Below, in pieces: positions 1 to 6,404 of a stretch of DNA of 8,973 nt. The position numbers and the translations under genes were made by a program. The stretch comes from Acidobacteriota bacterium (GTDB lineage Bacteria; Acidobacteriota; Vicinamibacteria; Vicinamibacterales; JACQTH01), in the NCBI GenBank assembly GCA_016210935.1, contig JACQTH010000330.1, positions 1 to 8,973 of the forward strand, in the 5' to 3' direction. Each line of letters opens with the position of its first letter. The stretch's first letter is position 1. The notes below the pieces were generated by a model that saw only the letters and a program-made list of their open reading frames with translations, searched no databases and was not told the origin of the DNA.

Positions 1-836
1 ATCGGGATCGCAAATCCGATCCCGATGTTGGCGGCCCGCTGGTCGCTGATGATCGCGGTGTTGATGCCGACGACTTCGCCGCGGATATTCAGGAGCGGTC
101 CCCCCGAATTGCCCGGATTGATCGCGGCGTCAGTCTGTAACACGTCCTGCCAGCGCTGGGGCGAAACCTCAAACGGCCGCTCCGACGCGCTGATGACCCC
201 GACGCTGACGGAATGGTTGTTGCCAAACGGGTTGCCGATCGCCATGACCCAGTCGCCGGGCTTCATAATGGCGGAGTCGCCGAATTTCGACTCGGCCAGC
301 GGCTCCTTGGGCAGCTCCGTCATCTTGATCAGCGCGCTGTCGGTCAGCGGATCACGGCCGATGATCTTGGCTTCATACTCCTTTTCCACATTGCCGTAGA
401 GCGAGACGTTGATCTTCGTCGTGTCCTCGACCACGTGATTGTTCGTCAGGATGTAGCCATCCTTGCTGATGATGAAGCCGGTCCCGGCGGCAAACGTCAC
501 CTGATCGCGCGGCCGCTGGCGGGGCGAGGGCTCCGGCTGCCCGAAGAAGCGGCGGAACAGATCGTCGCCGCCAAACAGATCCGTCAGCTCCTGCGCGCGG
601 CGTCTCGATTCGGTTCGAATGTTGACGACCATGGGACTGGCGTTCCTGGCGATATTGCGAAACGTGCCGGCGTCCAGCGCGCCGGCCAGCGGCGCGCTGT
701 TGAGGGCCGGCACCGCAAGGTCCTGCGCGGACGAGGGTGGCGACAAATCGAGCCGCGACGCAATCACCATCCCGACGGCCAGCGACGCGACCGCAATCAA
801 CAGGACATAAAAGAAGGTGGTCTTTCGTTGGGACAT
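1..836 (-). CDS. htrA: HtrA/DegP-family periplasmic serine protease, N-terminal 278 residues (3' end outside window)
   Basis: Trypsin-like protease of the HtrA/Deg family, which degrades or refolds damaged envelope proteins. Reading the minus strand from ATG at 836 gives 278 complete codons without a stop, running off the window edge. Residues 7-27 form an N-terminal membrane segment (signal anchor or uncleaved signal). The catalytic triad is visible: His134 in TNNHVV, Asp166 in DPLTDSALIK and Ser244 in INPGNSGGPL. The Phe-rich stretch around residues 84-99 matches the LA-loop region of Deg proteases. PDZ domains, if present, lie beyond the window. The start is supported by GGAGG (minus strand, 844-848) seven bases upstream of ATG. 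The gene follows the M24 peptidase on the same strand after a 101-base gap containing a strong inverted repeat, so it may be transcribed separately. The family call is firm; which Deg paralogue it is cannot be decided. Confidence 0.95.
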   Translation of the reverse strand, partial: MSQRKTTFFYVLLIAVASLAVGMVIASRLDLSPPSSAQDLAVPALNSAPLAGALDAGTFRNIARNASPMVVNIRTESRRRAQELTDLFGGDDLFRRFFGQPEPSPRQRPRDQVTFAAGTGFIISKDGYILTNNHVVEDTTKINVSLYGNVEKEYEAKIIGRDPLTDSALIKMTELPKEPLAESKFGDSAIMKPGDWVMAIGNPFGNNHSVSVGVISASERPFEVSPQRWQDVLQTDAAINPGNSGGPLLNIRGEVVGINTAIISDQRAANIGIGFAIP

Positions 837-843
837 GAAGCAG

Positions 844-849
844 CCTCCA
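844..849 (-). promoter_or_regulatory. Ribosome binding site of htrA
   Basis: TGGAGG on the minus strand, seven bases before the ATG at 836. It fixes the start of the protease and excludes other frames in this stretch. Confidence 0.7.
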
Positions 850-871
850 GTAAAGCCAAACGCTCCCGTTC

Positions 872-927
872 TGAGTTCTGAGTGATGAGTTTGCAGCAGG
901 AACCGAAAACTCATGACTCAAAACTCA
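872..927. repeat. Inverted repeat built of 7-nt words between the M24 peptidase and htrA
   Basis: Arms 872-892 and 907-927 are 21 bases long and complementary at 19 positions, with a 14-base loop. Each arm is itself a degenerate tandem array of 7-nt words: TGAGNNN on the left (872-892) and AAAACTC-like words on the right (906-926, with weaker copies to about 940). The element begins about ten bases after the stop of the upstream M24 gene and ends before the htrA ribosome site. It would form a stable mRNA hairpin and could act as a terminator or 3'-end stabiliser, but there is no clear U-tract. Confidence 0.75.
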
Positions 928-937
928 CAACGCACAA

Positions 938-2119
938 CTAGATCAAGGCGACTATCTCCGTCTGGGCCGCGCCGGTGACCAGCGCTTCGCCGGCACCGTA
1001 GTACATATTGATTTCCGTCCGCACGCCGAACGAGTCGAAATACACCCCTGGTTCGATCGTAAACCCTGTCCCGGGCAGGAGTCGCCGATCGTCGTGGGTC
1101 TCGTAGTCGTCCATGTGGACGCCGTTTCCGTGCACGGCTTCCCCCAGGCTATGACCCGTACGGTGGATGAAATATTCCCCAAGCCCGGCGGCCTCGATGA
1201 CGCCCCGGGCGCGCCGATCGACTTCCCAGCCGCACAGGTCACGTTTCTCGCAGGCCGCGTTACGCACCAGCTCGATCGCGGCATCCCGTGCCGCGCAAAT
1301 GACCGAGAACGGCCGCGCGTACTGCTCAGGCACCTTCGAGCCCGTATACCCGACCCAGGTGATGTCAGCAAACACCGAGCCGTGGTCCTGCAGCTTTCCC
1401 CACAAGTCCAGCAGCATGACCTCGTCGCGCGCGATTCGACGATTGTGCCGATCGTCGGGCGAGTAGTGAGGGGAGCCGGCGTCCTCCTGGGCGGCCACGA
1501 CCGGTGGCGAATCGGTGACGAGCCCGGTTTCGGCCAACCACGCCGTCATGAGCTGCTGGATGTCGAGCTCGGTGGTCGCGACGCCCTTCCTGAGGCGTTC
1601 CGCGATCGTCTCGAAGGCGCGGTCCTTGATCGCATAAAGACGGGTTGACGCCAGGACATGCGATTCGAGCTGCTGATCAGTCCAGCGCGCTTCGAATCGC
1701 TGAACCAGATCGCCCGACGAGACGACCTCGACGCCGCGTTGCCGGACCGATTCGACCGTGCCGGCGTCGACGCGCGAGACGTACGGAATCGCACACTTGG
1801 GCGAGTATTCCATGGCGACGCGGCCGACGCCCGACAACAGCCCGTCCAGGCCGCGTTCGAGCTGGACACGACCCGCGTAAGGCGTCTTGCTGCCGGGAAG
1901 CGCATCGAGGACCGAGGGTTCGATGGAATGAACGAGGCCGCGTGGCTCCCCGTGGCTGGGGATCAGGTAATACCACCGCCGCGTCGTCATTTTCCCCGTG
2001 CCAGCGAGGCCCACCAGCCCCGCCGCAATCGGGTTTGCGCCGTGGAAATCGTACAGCAGCCAGCCATCGAGGCCGTCTGCCCGTAACGCCGCCTGTACCG
2101 CGGCGACATCCAGGGCCAT
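938..2119 (-). CDS. M24-family metallopeptidase (Xaa-Pro aminopeptidase/creatinase fold)
   Basis: Predicted cytoplasmic dinuclear-metal peptidase of 393 residues. Residues 1-150 resemble the creatinase/prolidase N-terminal domain, and about 160-393 are the pita-bread catalytic domain. All five expected metal ligands are visible: Asp238 (LLDLWG), Asp252 (FADITWVG), His323 (HRTGHSLG), Glu356 (FTIEPGVY) and Glu369 (VRTEI). The two Asp are 14 residues apart, slightly more than the usual 11. There is no signal peptide. I place the start at ATG 2119: homology to the domain begins right there, and a promoter-like TATACT lies eight bases upstream. The open frame extends to 2248, but that extension runs through the divergent intergenic region and a repeat. 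Substrate is unknown; family members cleave X-Pro bonds in peptides, while others are creatinases or hydrolases. The gene diverges from archease. Confidence 0.93.
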   Translation of the reverse strand: MALDVAAVQAALRADGLDGWLLYDFHGANPIAAGLVGLAGTGKMTTRRWYYLIPSHGEPRGLVHSIEPSVLDALPGSKTPYAGRVQLERGLDGLLSGVGRVAMEYSPKCAIPYVSRVDAGTVESVRQRGVEVVSSGDLVQRFEARWTDQQLESHVLASTRLYAIKDRAFETIAERLRKGVATTELDIQQLMTAWLAETGLVTDSPPVVAAQEDAGSPHYSPDDRHNRRIARDEVMLLDLWGKLQDHGSVFADITWVGYTGSKVPEQYARPFSVICAARDAAIELVRNAACEKRDLCGWEVDRRARGVIEAAGLGEYFIHRTGHSLGEAVHGNGVHMDDYETHDDRRLLPGTGFTIEPGVYFDSFGVRTEINMYYGAGEALVTGAAQTEIVALI

Positions 2120-2127
2120 AAACAGAC

Positions 2128-2154
2128 AGTATAACTCCCGCGCGGCGCTGCCAA
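2128..2154 (-). promoter_or_regulatory. Promoter of the M24 peptidase, possibly leaderless
   Basis: On the minus strand, TTGGCA (2149-2154) and TATACT (2128-2133) are 15 bases apart, a little short of the ideal 17. Only eight bases separate TATACT from the ATG at 2119, so transcription would begin at or next to the start codon. The only Shine-Dalgarno-like run (GGGAG) lies 15 bases upstream of the ATG and would not be in the transcript. Confidence 0.5.
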
Positions 2155-2196
2155 GGTCCGCTCTCGATCTCTTGGACGCAAGCCGCGCCACGAAAG

Positions 2197-2208
2197 TTGG
2201 GATCCCAA
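2197..2208. promoter_or_regulatory. 12-bp perfect palindrome in the divergent region
   Basis: TTGGGATCCCAA is a perfect 12-bp dyad between the M24 peptidase and archease. Its position between divergent starts suits an operator, but a single 12-bp palindrome in GC-rich DNA can also be chance. No regulator can be named. Confidence 0.25.
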
Positions 2209-2235
2209 ACACGAAGACCGACTTCCACGTCACAA

Positions 2236-2278
2236 GGCACAAAGGCACGAAGATCGTCTGCCTTGGCGTCTTTGTGTC
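2236..2278. repeat. Imperfect hairpin of CACAAAG-type words upstream of archease
   Basis: Arms 2236-2252 and 2262-2278 pair at 15 of 17 positions if two G-U pairs are allowed, around a nine-base loop. The left arm is made of CACAAAGG/CACGAAG-like words spaced 7-8 bases apart, starting near 2231. In an archease transcript the hairpin would end six bases before the GGGAGGA ribosome site, so it could influence translation of archease. It shares word type and loop length with the larger element after archease. Confidence 0.65.
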
Positions 2279-2283
2279 TTTTT

Positions 2284-2290
2284 GGGAGGA
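2284..2290 (+). promoter_or_regulatory. Ribosome binding site of archease, wide spacing
   Basis: GGGAGGA is a strong Shine-Dalgarno sequence but sits 14 bases before the ATG at 2305, longer than usual. No better start lies nearer in frame: archease homology (SVELFDHTGD) begins at the second residue after this ATG. Confidence 0.5.
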
Positions 2291-2304
2291 TATCGTCCTT
2301 CTCC

Positions 2305-2727
2305 ATGTCCGTCGAGCTCTTCGACCACACCGGCGACATTGGCGTGCGGCTGACCGCGGCCTCGCGGGAAGAACTGTTCGGCATTGCCGCCCTCGCCCTG
2401 ACGGACATCCTCACGGCCGCCGACTCCGTCGAGGTGCGCGAGACGGCGGACCTTCGCGTGAGCGCGGCTGGAATGGACCTGCTCTTGCTGGAGTTCCTCA
2501 GCGAGCTGCTGTTTCGCTTCGATGCGCGGGGATGGCTCACCCGGCGCGCCGATGTCACGATAGACGAGAGGGGCGATGCTCTGTCGCTCACGGCACAGGT
2601 GCACGGTGAACCGCTCGATCCGGAACGGCATGGCATCAAGGTGCTGGTGAAGGCCGTAACGTATCATGGGCTGGAGGTGAGAAAAGGTGACGATTCCTGG
2701 CAAGCCACAGTTGTGTTCGATGTTTAG
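2305..2727 (+). CDS. Archease, activator of the RNA ligase RtcB
   Basis: A 140-residue cytoplasmic protein of the archease family. In studied systems archease speeds RtcB guanylylation, helps multiple turnover and broadens nucleotide use. Family features seen: the N-terminal FDHTGDIGV motif (Asp7, His8, Asp11), a central LLLLEFLSELLFRFD helix (about 59-73), the KAVTYHGLEV motif (Lys116 to Val125) and a terminal VVFDV ending with Asp139, all at expected places in a protein of normal length. An upstream in-frame ATG at 2197 is rejected because the extra residues come from repeat sequence. rtcB follows after 113 bases on the same strand, a common and functionally meaningful pairing that strongly supports both calls. 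Two related hairpins flank the gene. Confidence 0.95.
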   Translation: MSVELFDHTGDIGVRLTAASREELFGIAALALTDILTAADSVEVRETADLRVSAAGMDLLLLEFLSELLFRFDARGWLTRRADVTIDERGDALSLTAQVHGEPLDPERHGIKVLVKAVTYHGLEVRKGDDSWQATVVFDV

Positions 2728-2736
2728 CGCAAACGC

Positions 2737-2830
2737 AGCACGAAGCCCCAAAGACACGAAGACAAACATTTAATGTCTTGTGTCTTTGTGTCTTCCGGTC
2801 TTCGTGCTCTCTTGCTCTTGTGTCTTGAGG
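2737..2830. repeat. Octad-repeat hairpin between archease and rtcB
   Basis: An inner stem pairs 2750-2764 with 2774-2787 (14 pairs, one bulged base, nine-base loop), and an outer arm AGCACGAAG (2737-2745) matches CTTCGTGCT (2800-2808) exactly. The right half is an 8-nt-period array: TTGTGTCT at 2778-2785, again at 2786-2793 and 2818-2825, with degenerate copies at 2794-2801, 2802-2809 and 2810-2817. The left half repeats CACGAAGN/CCCAAAGA words in the same period. The array runs up to the rtcB ribosome site (about 2827-2836) and could therefore affect rtcB translation or separate the two messages. Confidence 0.8.
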
Positions 2831-2836
2831 TGAGGG
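2827..2836 (+). promoter_or_regulatory. Ribosome binding site of rtcB
   Basis: GAGGTGAGGG lies just upstream of the ATG at 2841 (AGGTGA with seven bases of spacing). It fixes the rtcB start, which agrees with the family's N-terminal alignment. Confidence 0.7.
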
Positions 2837-2840
2837 AATC

Positions 2841-4277
2841 ATGCAGATCGAACAGCTCGATTCGTACCGCTGGCGCATCCCGCGGGAAGGCCGGATGCGC
2901 GTCGACGGGATCGTCTACGCCGACGAACGGCTGATCGCCGGCGTTCGTGACGATCCCGCGCTCACGCAGGTCAAGAACGTCGCCCACCTTCCGGGCATCG
3001 TCGGCGCGTCGTTTGGGATGCCCGATATCCACTGGGGGTACGGGTTTCCAATCGGCGGCGTGGCGGCAATGGACGAGGAAGACGGCGTCGTCTCGCCGGG
3101 CGGCGTCGGCTACGACATCAATTGAGGCGTCCGGCTGCTGCGCTCAGGTCTGAGCCGCACGGACGTCCAGAACAACCTGCGCGAGATCGTCGCGCAGATG
3201 TACAAGCATGTCCCGACCGGCGTCGGCGCGCATCGCCGCGACCTCAAGCTGTCACGGCCCGAGCTGATGCGCGTGCTCGCCGAGGGGGCGGCGTGGGCCA
3301 TCAAGGAGGGTTTCGGATGGCGGGGCGATGTCGACAACCTCGAGGAAGGCGGCTGCATCCGCGGTGCTGATCCCGAGCAGGTCTCGGAACGGGCGCTCGA
3401 GCGCGGCGCGGGACAGCTGGGCACGCTCGGTTCGGGCAATCATTTTGCCGAAATCCAATACGTCACCGAGATCTACGACGAGCGGATCGCGGAGGCGTTC
3501 GGCCTCTTCGTGGATCAGATCACCGTGATGATTCACAGCGGATCGCGCGGGCTGGGGCATCAGGTCTGCGAGGACCATCTGCGCGTGATGGTGCAGGCGG
3601 CGGCTCGGTACGGCATCGAGCTGCCCGATCGCCAATTGTGCTGTGCGCCCCTCAGCTCGCCCGAGGCGAAGCGATACCTCGCGGCGATGTCGGCGGCCGC
3701 CAACTTCGCCTTCGCGAATCGCCAGGTGATGGCACATTGGGTCCGCGAGAGCTTCGCCGCGGCGCTTGGCATTCCGGTCGAGCGGACGGGAATGTCCGTG
3801 GTTTACGACGTCTGCCACAACATCGCGAAGTTCGAAACGTTCACGGTCGAGGGGCGCGATCGCCGTCTCTGCGTGCATCGGAAGGGCGCGACCCGCGCGT
3901 ACCCGCCGGGCCATCCGGCGACCCCGGCGCCCTATCGCGAGACCGGACAACCGGTCCTGATTCCGGGCGACATGGGGCGCTATTCGTACGTGCTCGCCGG
4001 CACCCAGCGCGCCTACGAGCAGACGTTCGGCTCGACCTGCCACGGCGCCGGCCGCCGGCTGAGCCGCGCCGCGGCCAAGCGGGCGTCCCGGGGTCACGCC
4101 CTGCTGCGCGAAATGGAGGACCGCGGCGTCGTGGTGATGGCCGCCGGCATGGCGACCGTCGCGGAAGAGATGCCGGACGCCTATAAAGATGTGGCGGATG
4201 TCGTCCGGGTCGTTCACGAAGCGGGCCTCAGCACGCGCGTCGCCCAATTGCGCCCGATCGGGGTGATTAAAGGATAG
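2841..4277 (+). CDS. rtcB: RtcB RNA-splicing ligase, predicted selenoprotein (UGA read as Sec at residue 95)
   Basis: RtcB joins RNA ends carrying 2',3'-cyclic or 3'-phosphate to 5'-OH ends, using GTP and Mn2+ through a guanylylated histidine. Reading from ATG 2841, residues 1-94 end in GGVGYDIN. An in-frame TGA follows at 3123-3125, and the same frame continues as GVRLLRSGLSR to a TAG at 4275-4277: 478 residues in all, the normal family length of about 480. The TGA falls exactly on the invariant Cys that bridges the two metal ions (Cys98 in Pyrococcus). Other active-site residues are intact: Asp92, His201 (GSGNHF), His232 (IHSGSRGLGHQ), His326 (CHNIAK) and His401 (STCHGAGR, the guanylylated position). 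An intact frame on both sides, TGA at the one Cys where Sec is chemically sensible, and a SECIS-like hairpin directly downstream all favour selenocysteine. Alternatives are a sequencing error (TGC/TGT to TGA) or a fresh nonsense mutation. Archease lies upstream. Confidence 0.92.
3123..3125 (+). other. Recoded UGA, predicted selenocysteine codon (rtcB residue 95)
   Basis: TGA replaces the Cys codon of the YDIN-C-GVRLL motif. Cys-to-Sec exchange at a catalytic or metal-binding thiol is the standard signature of bacterial selenoproteins. Nearby genes end in TGA (VWA protein at 6399-6401, secreted hypothetical at 6835-6837), so TGA is a normal stop in this genome. Confidence 0.82.
3126..3167 (+). 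promoter_or_regulatory. SECIS-like hairpin after the rtcB UGA
   Basis: The apical stem GCUCA (3142-3146) pairs with UGAGC (3151-3155) around a GGUC loop (3147-3150). UGC (3139-3141) pairs with GCA (3157-3159), leaving C3156 bulged. The lower stem CGUCCG (3128-3133) pairs with CGGACG (3160-3165), extended by G3127-U3166 and G3126-C3167, with a five-base 5' bulge (3134-3138). The loop's first G is 22 bases after the UGA, in the range of bacterial SECIS elements. CAGGUCUG at the tip is the same as in the E. coli fdhF SECIS as I recall it, where the loop GU contacts SelB. Folding was done by eye. Confidence 0.75.
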
Positions 4278-4278
4278 C

Positions 4279-4284
4279 TATAAT
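4279..4284 (+). promoter_or_regulatory. Consensus -10 box for the VWA-protein gene
   Basis: A perfect TATAAT starts two bases after the rtcB stop codon, about 30 bases before the GTG at 4314. No convincing -35 lies at 16-18 bases upstream, so activity may be weak or depend on an activator. It suggests the VWA gene can be transcribed apart from archease-rtcB. Confidence 0.45.
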
Positions 4285-4313
4285 CAACTTGCCGCCTGTT
4301 AACAGGAATTGCC

Positions 4314-6401
4314 GTGTCCAGACGCAACTTTTATCCGATCTGTCTGCTCGTCGTCTTCGGTGCCGTGGTGATGGCTCAACAGCCGCCCCCGGCGCCGCCG
4401 GCGCAGCTGCCGCCCGTCACCTTCAAGGTCGAGATCAACTACGTCGAAGTCGACGCGGTCGTGACCGATGCGGCGGGCAACTTTGTCTCGGACCTGAAGC
4501 CGTCCGACTTCCAGATTTTCGAGGACGGGAAGCCGCAGAAGGTCTCGGCGTTCTCGCTGATCAACATCCCGATCGAGCGCGCCGAAACGCCGCTTTTCGC
4601 CAGAGAGCCGATCGAGCCGGACGTCCGGTCGAACGATCGTCAGTTCGACGGGCGCCTGTACGTGATCGCGCTCGACGATCTGCATACGCATCCCCTGCGG
4701 TCCGTACGGGTCAAGCAGGCGGCGAAACAGTTCATCGAACGGCGTCTGGGCGCGAACGATCTGGCGGCCGTCGTCCATCTGAGCGGCCGCGCGAATGCGG
4801 CCCAGGACTTCACGAACAACCGCCGGCTGCTCGTCGCCGCCGTGGACAAATTCCTGGGCCGGAAGATCCCGTCCGCGACGCTCGGCCGCATCGACGAGTA
4901 CTACCGGCTGCGCGATCTGCGCGAGCCGGGCGAACGGATCAACGATCCCAACGACTTCGAGCGGGGGTATCAGGCGCGGCAGACGCTGTCGTCGGTGAAA
5001 TCGCTGGCGGAGTGGATGAGCGGGATCCGCGGGCGGCGGAAGGCGATCGTGCTCATCAGCGAAGGAATCGACTACGACATTTACGACATCTTCAACGCAC
5101 GTGACGCGACGACCATCATGGAAGAGGCCCGCGACGTCATCGCCGCGGCCACGCGGGGCAACGTCAGCATCTACGGCGTCGATCCCCGGGGGCTGACGAG
5201 TCTCGGTGATGAAGCGATCGAGATCCAATCGCTTCCCGATGACACGTCGCTCGGACTCGGCCCGCAGTCGCTGCTGAACGAAGTTCGTCTCTCGCAGGAC
5301 AGCCTGCGTGTGCTTTCGGACGAGACGGGCGGGTTTGCCGTCGTGAACACGAACGATTTCGTCGACGCGTTCGATCGCATCGTGCGCGACAACAGCTCGT
5401 ATTACCTCCTGGGCTACTACCCGACCAACGAGCGGCGCGATGGACGGTTCAGGAGAATCGAGGTGCGACTGAGCCGGCCCGGTCTGGCGGTCCGGGCGCG
5501 GAAGGGATATGTAGCGCCCCGCGGCAGGCCCAGCACGCCGCCGGCGCTGGCGGCCGGATCGAACGATGCATCCACCGCGATTCGTGAAGTGCTCAACAAC
5601 CCGCTGCCCGTCTCGGGGTTGTCCCTGTCGGTCTTTGCCGCTCCCTTCAAGGGGGTCGCCCCGAATGCCTCGGTGGCCGTGACGGTGGAAGCCAGCGGCG
5701 CCGACCTGAAGTTCACCGAAAAGGACGGCAAGTTCGTCAACTCCGTCGAGCTCTCGATGATTGCGGTCGATGCCGACGGGAAGTCGAAGGGCGGCGATGG
5801 CGCGACGCTCAACATGGGCCTCAAGCCGGACACGTATCAGCGCGTCAGCACGGGCGGCGTGCGGATGATTTCGCGTCTGAATCTGCCACCGGGCCGGTAT
5901 CAGCTTCGCGTGGCCGGTCGGGAGACCGGCGCCGGGAAGGCGGGGATGGTCGTGTACGACCTCGAAGTGCCGGACTTTTCAAAAGCGCCCCTGTCGATGA
6001 GCGGGGTCGTCTTGACCTCCACGAGCGCGGGGCAAGTCATGACGACACGGCCGGACGAGTCGTTCAAGGACGTGCTGCCGGGACCTCCGACCACGCGCCG
6101 TGACTTCGATCGCAGTGAGACGGTTGGGTTGTTTGCCGAAGTCTATGACAACGAGGGCGCGAAACCGCATCAGGTCGACATCGCGACGACCGTTCGCGCC
6201 GAAGGCGGGACGTCCGTCTTCCAGCACCGTGAAGAGCGCGCCAGCTCGGAGCTGGGAGGCGCGCGCGGGGGCTACGGCTACACCGCGCAGTTTCCGCTGA
6301 AGGACATGCGACCGGGGCTCTATGTGCTGAGGGTCGAGGCGCGTTCACGATTGAGGTCGGACGATCCGGTCGCCCGCGAGACGGTCTTTCGCGTGCGGTG
6401 A
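4314..6401 (+). CDS. Secreted VWA-domain protein (acidobacterial VWFA-related family)
   Basis: A 695-residue exported protein. Residues 1-21 form a signal peptide (SRRN, a hydrophobic core LLVVFGAVV, probable cleavage after VMA), followed by a Pro-rich linker (24-35). About 36-85 is a small beta domain with the family's DFQIFEDGKPQKVSAFS motif. Residues 115-365 resemble a von Willebrand A domain: YVIALDDLHT at strand 1, RRKAIVLISEGIDY at 241-254, SIYGVDPRG at 285-293. YYLLGYYPTNERRDGRFRRIEVRLSRPGLAVRARKGYVAP (363-402) closes it and is typical of the family. The classical MIDAS DxSxS is degenerate (DDLHT, 121-125). The C-terminal 290 residues look beta-rich with no family I recognise. The GTG start follows CAGGA by six bases and places the signal peptide correctly. 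Function is unknown; a ligand-binding or adhesion role outside the membrane is inference. Confidence 0.9.
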   Translation: MSRRNFYPICLLVVFGAVVMAQQPPPAPPAQLPPVTFKVEINYVEVDAVVTDAAGNFVSDLKPSDFQIFEDGKPQKVSAFSLINIPIERAETPLFAREPIEPDVRSNDRQFDGRLYVIALDDLHTHPLRSVRVKQAAKQFIERRLGANDLAAVVHLSGRANAAQDFTNNRRLLVAAVDKFLGRKIPSATLGRIDEYYRLRDLREPGERINDPNDFERGYQARQTLSSVKSLAEWMSGIRGRRKAIVLISEGIDYDIYDIFNARDATTIMEEARDVIAAATRGNVSIYGVDPRGLTSLGDEAIEIQSLPDDTSLGLGPQSLLNEVRLSQDSLRVLSDETGGFAVVNTNDFVDAFDRIVRDNSSYYLLGYYPTNERRDGRFRRIEVRLSRPGLAVRARKGYVAPRGRPSTPPALAAGSNDASTAIREVLNNPLPVSGLSLSVFAAPFKGVAPNASVAVTVEASGADLKFTEKDGKFVNSVELSMIAVDADGKSKGGDGATLNMGLKPDTYQRVSTGGVRMISRLNLPPGRYQLRVAGRETGAGKAGMVVYDLEVPDFSKAPLSMSGVVLTSTSAGQVMTTRPDESFKDVLPGPPTTRRDFDRSETVGLFAEVYDNEGAKPHQVDIATTVRAEGGTSVFQHREERASSELGGARGGYGYTAQFPLKDMRPGLYVLRVEARSRLRSDDPVARETVFRVR

Positions 6402-6404
6402 TTC

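Noticed and set aside
213..881. Plus-strand open frame opposite htrA (222 codons)
   Set aside because: It is antisense to the protease catalytic domain, which has a complete triad and a ribosome site.
2120..2248. N-terminal extension of the M24 peptidase to ATG 2248
   Set aside because: The added 43 residues run through the divergent intergenic region, a palindrome and a repeat arm. They show no family similarity and would overlap the archease leader.
2197..2304. Clear -35/-10 promoter for archease
   Set aside because: TTGGAC at 2172-2177 has no acceptable -10 at 16-18 bases; I could not support a specific site, though a promoter must lie in this gap or within the hairpin region.
1677..2639. 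Open frame on the minus strand spanning the M24 N-terminus, the divergent gap and archease (320 codons)
   Set aside because: It crosses two firmly identified genes and the repeat in another frame, with low-complexity Arg/Ser content.
3123..3125. Altered genetic code with TGA as Trp or Gly
   Set aside because: TGA serves as the stop codon at 6399-6401 and at 6835-6837 (minus strand), and Trp is encoded by TGG throughout. The affected position is an invariant Cys, not Trp or Gly.
3126..3170. Hairpin after the UGA as an intrinsic terminator or attenuator
   Set aside because: There is no U-tract after the stem, it lies inside conserved coding sequence, and its loop has the SelB-type GGU motif.
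3252..4247. Long open frame antisense to rtcB (331 codons)
   Set aside because: Arg/His-rich translation without recognisable motifs, directly opposite a well-conserved gene; this is a GC-rich codon shadow.
2842..4276. Programmed frameshift in rtcB instead of recoding
   Set aside because: The frame before and after the TGA is the same, so no shift is needed; no slippery sequence is seen at the site.
3198..4277. A separate 359-residue RtcB-like gene beginning at ATG 3198
   Set aside because: It is in the same frame as the upstream part, would lack the catalytic metal site, and the 24 codons between the TGA and this ATG encode conserved RtcB sequence (GVRLLRSGL...). One recoded gene explains it better.
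2841..4277. rtcB as a decayed pseudogene
   Set aside because: There is only one interruption, no frameshift, and all other active-site residues are intact. The stop falls exactly on the Cys codon with a SECIS-like hairpin behind it. A base-call error remains the main alternative.
4299..5228. Long open frame antisense to the VWA gene (309 codons)
   Set aside because: The complementary strand has a clear signal peptide and domain structure. The antisense product is Arg/Asp/Val-rich and unrecognisable.
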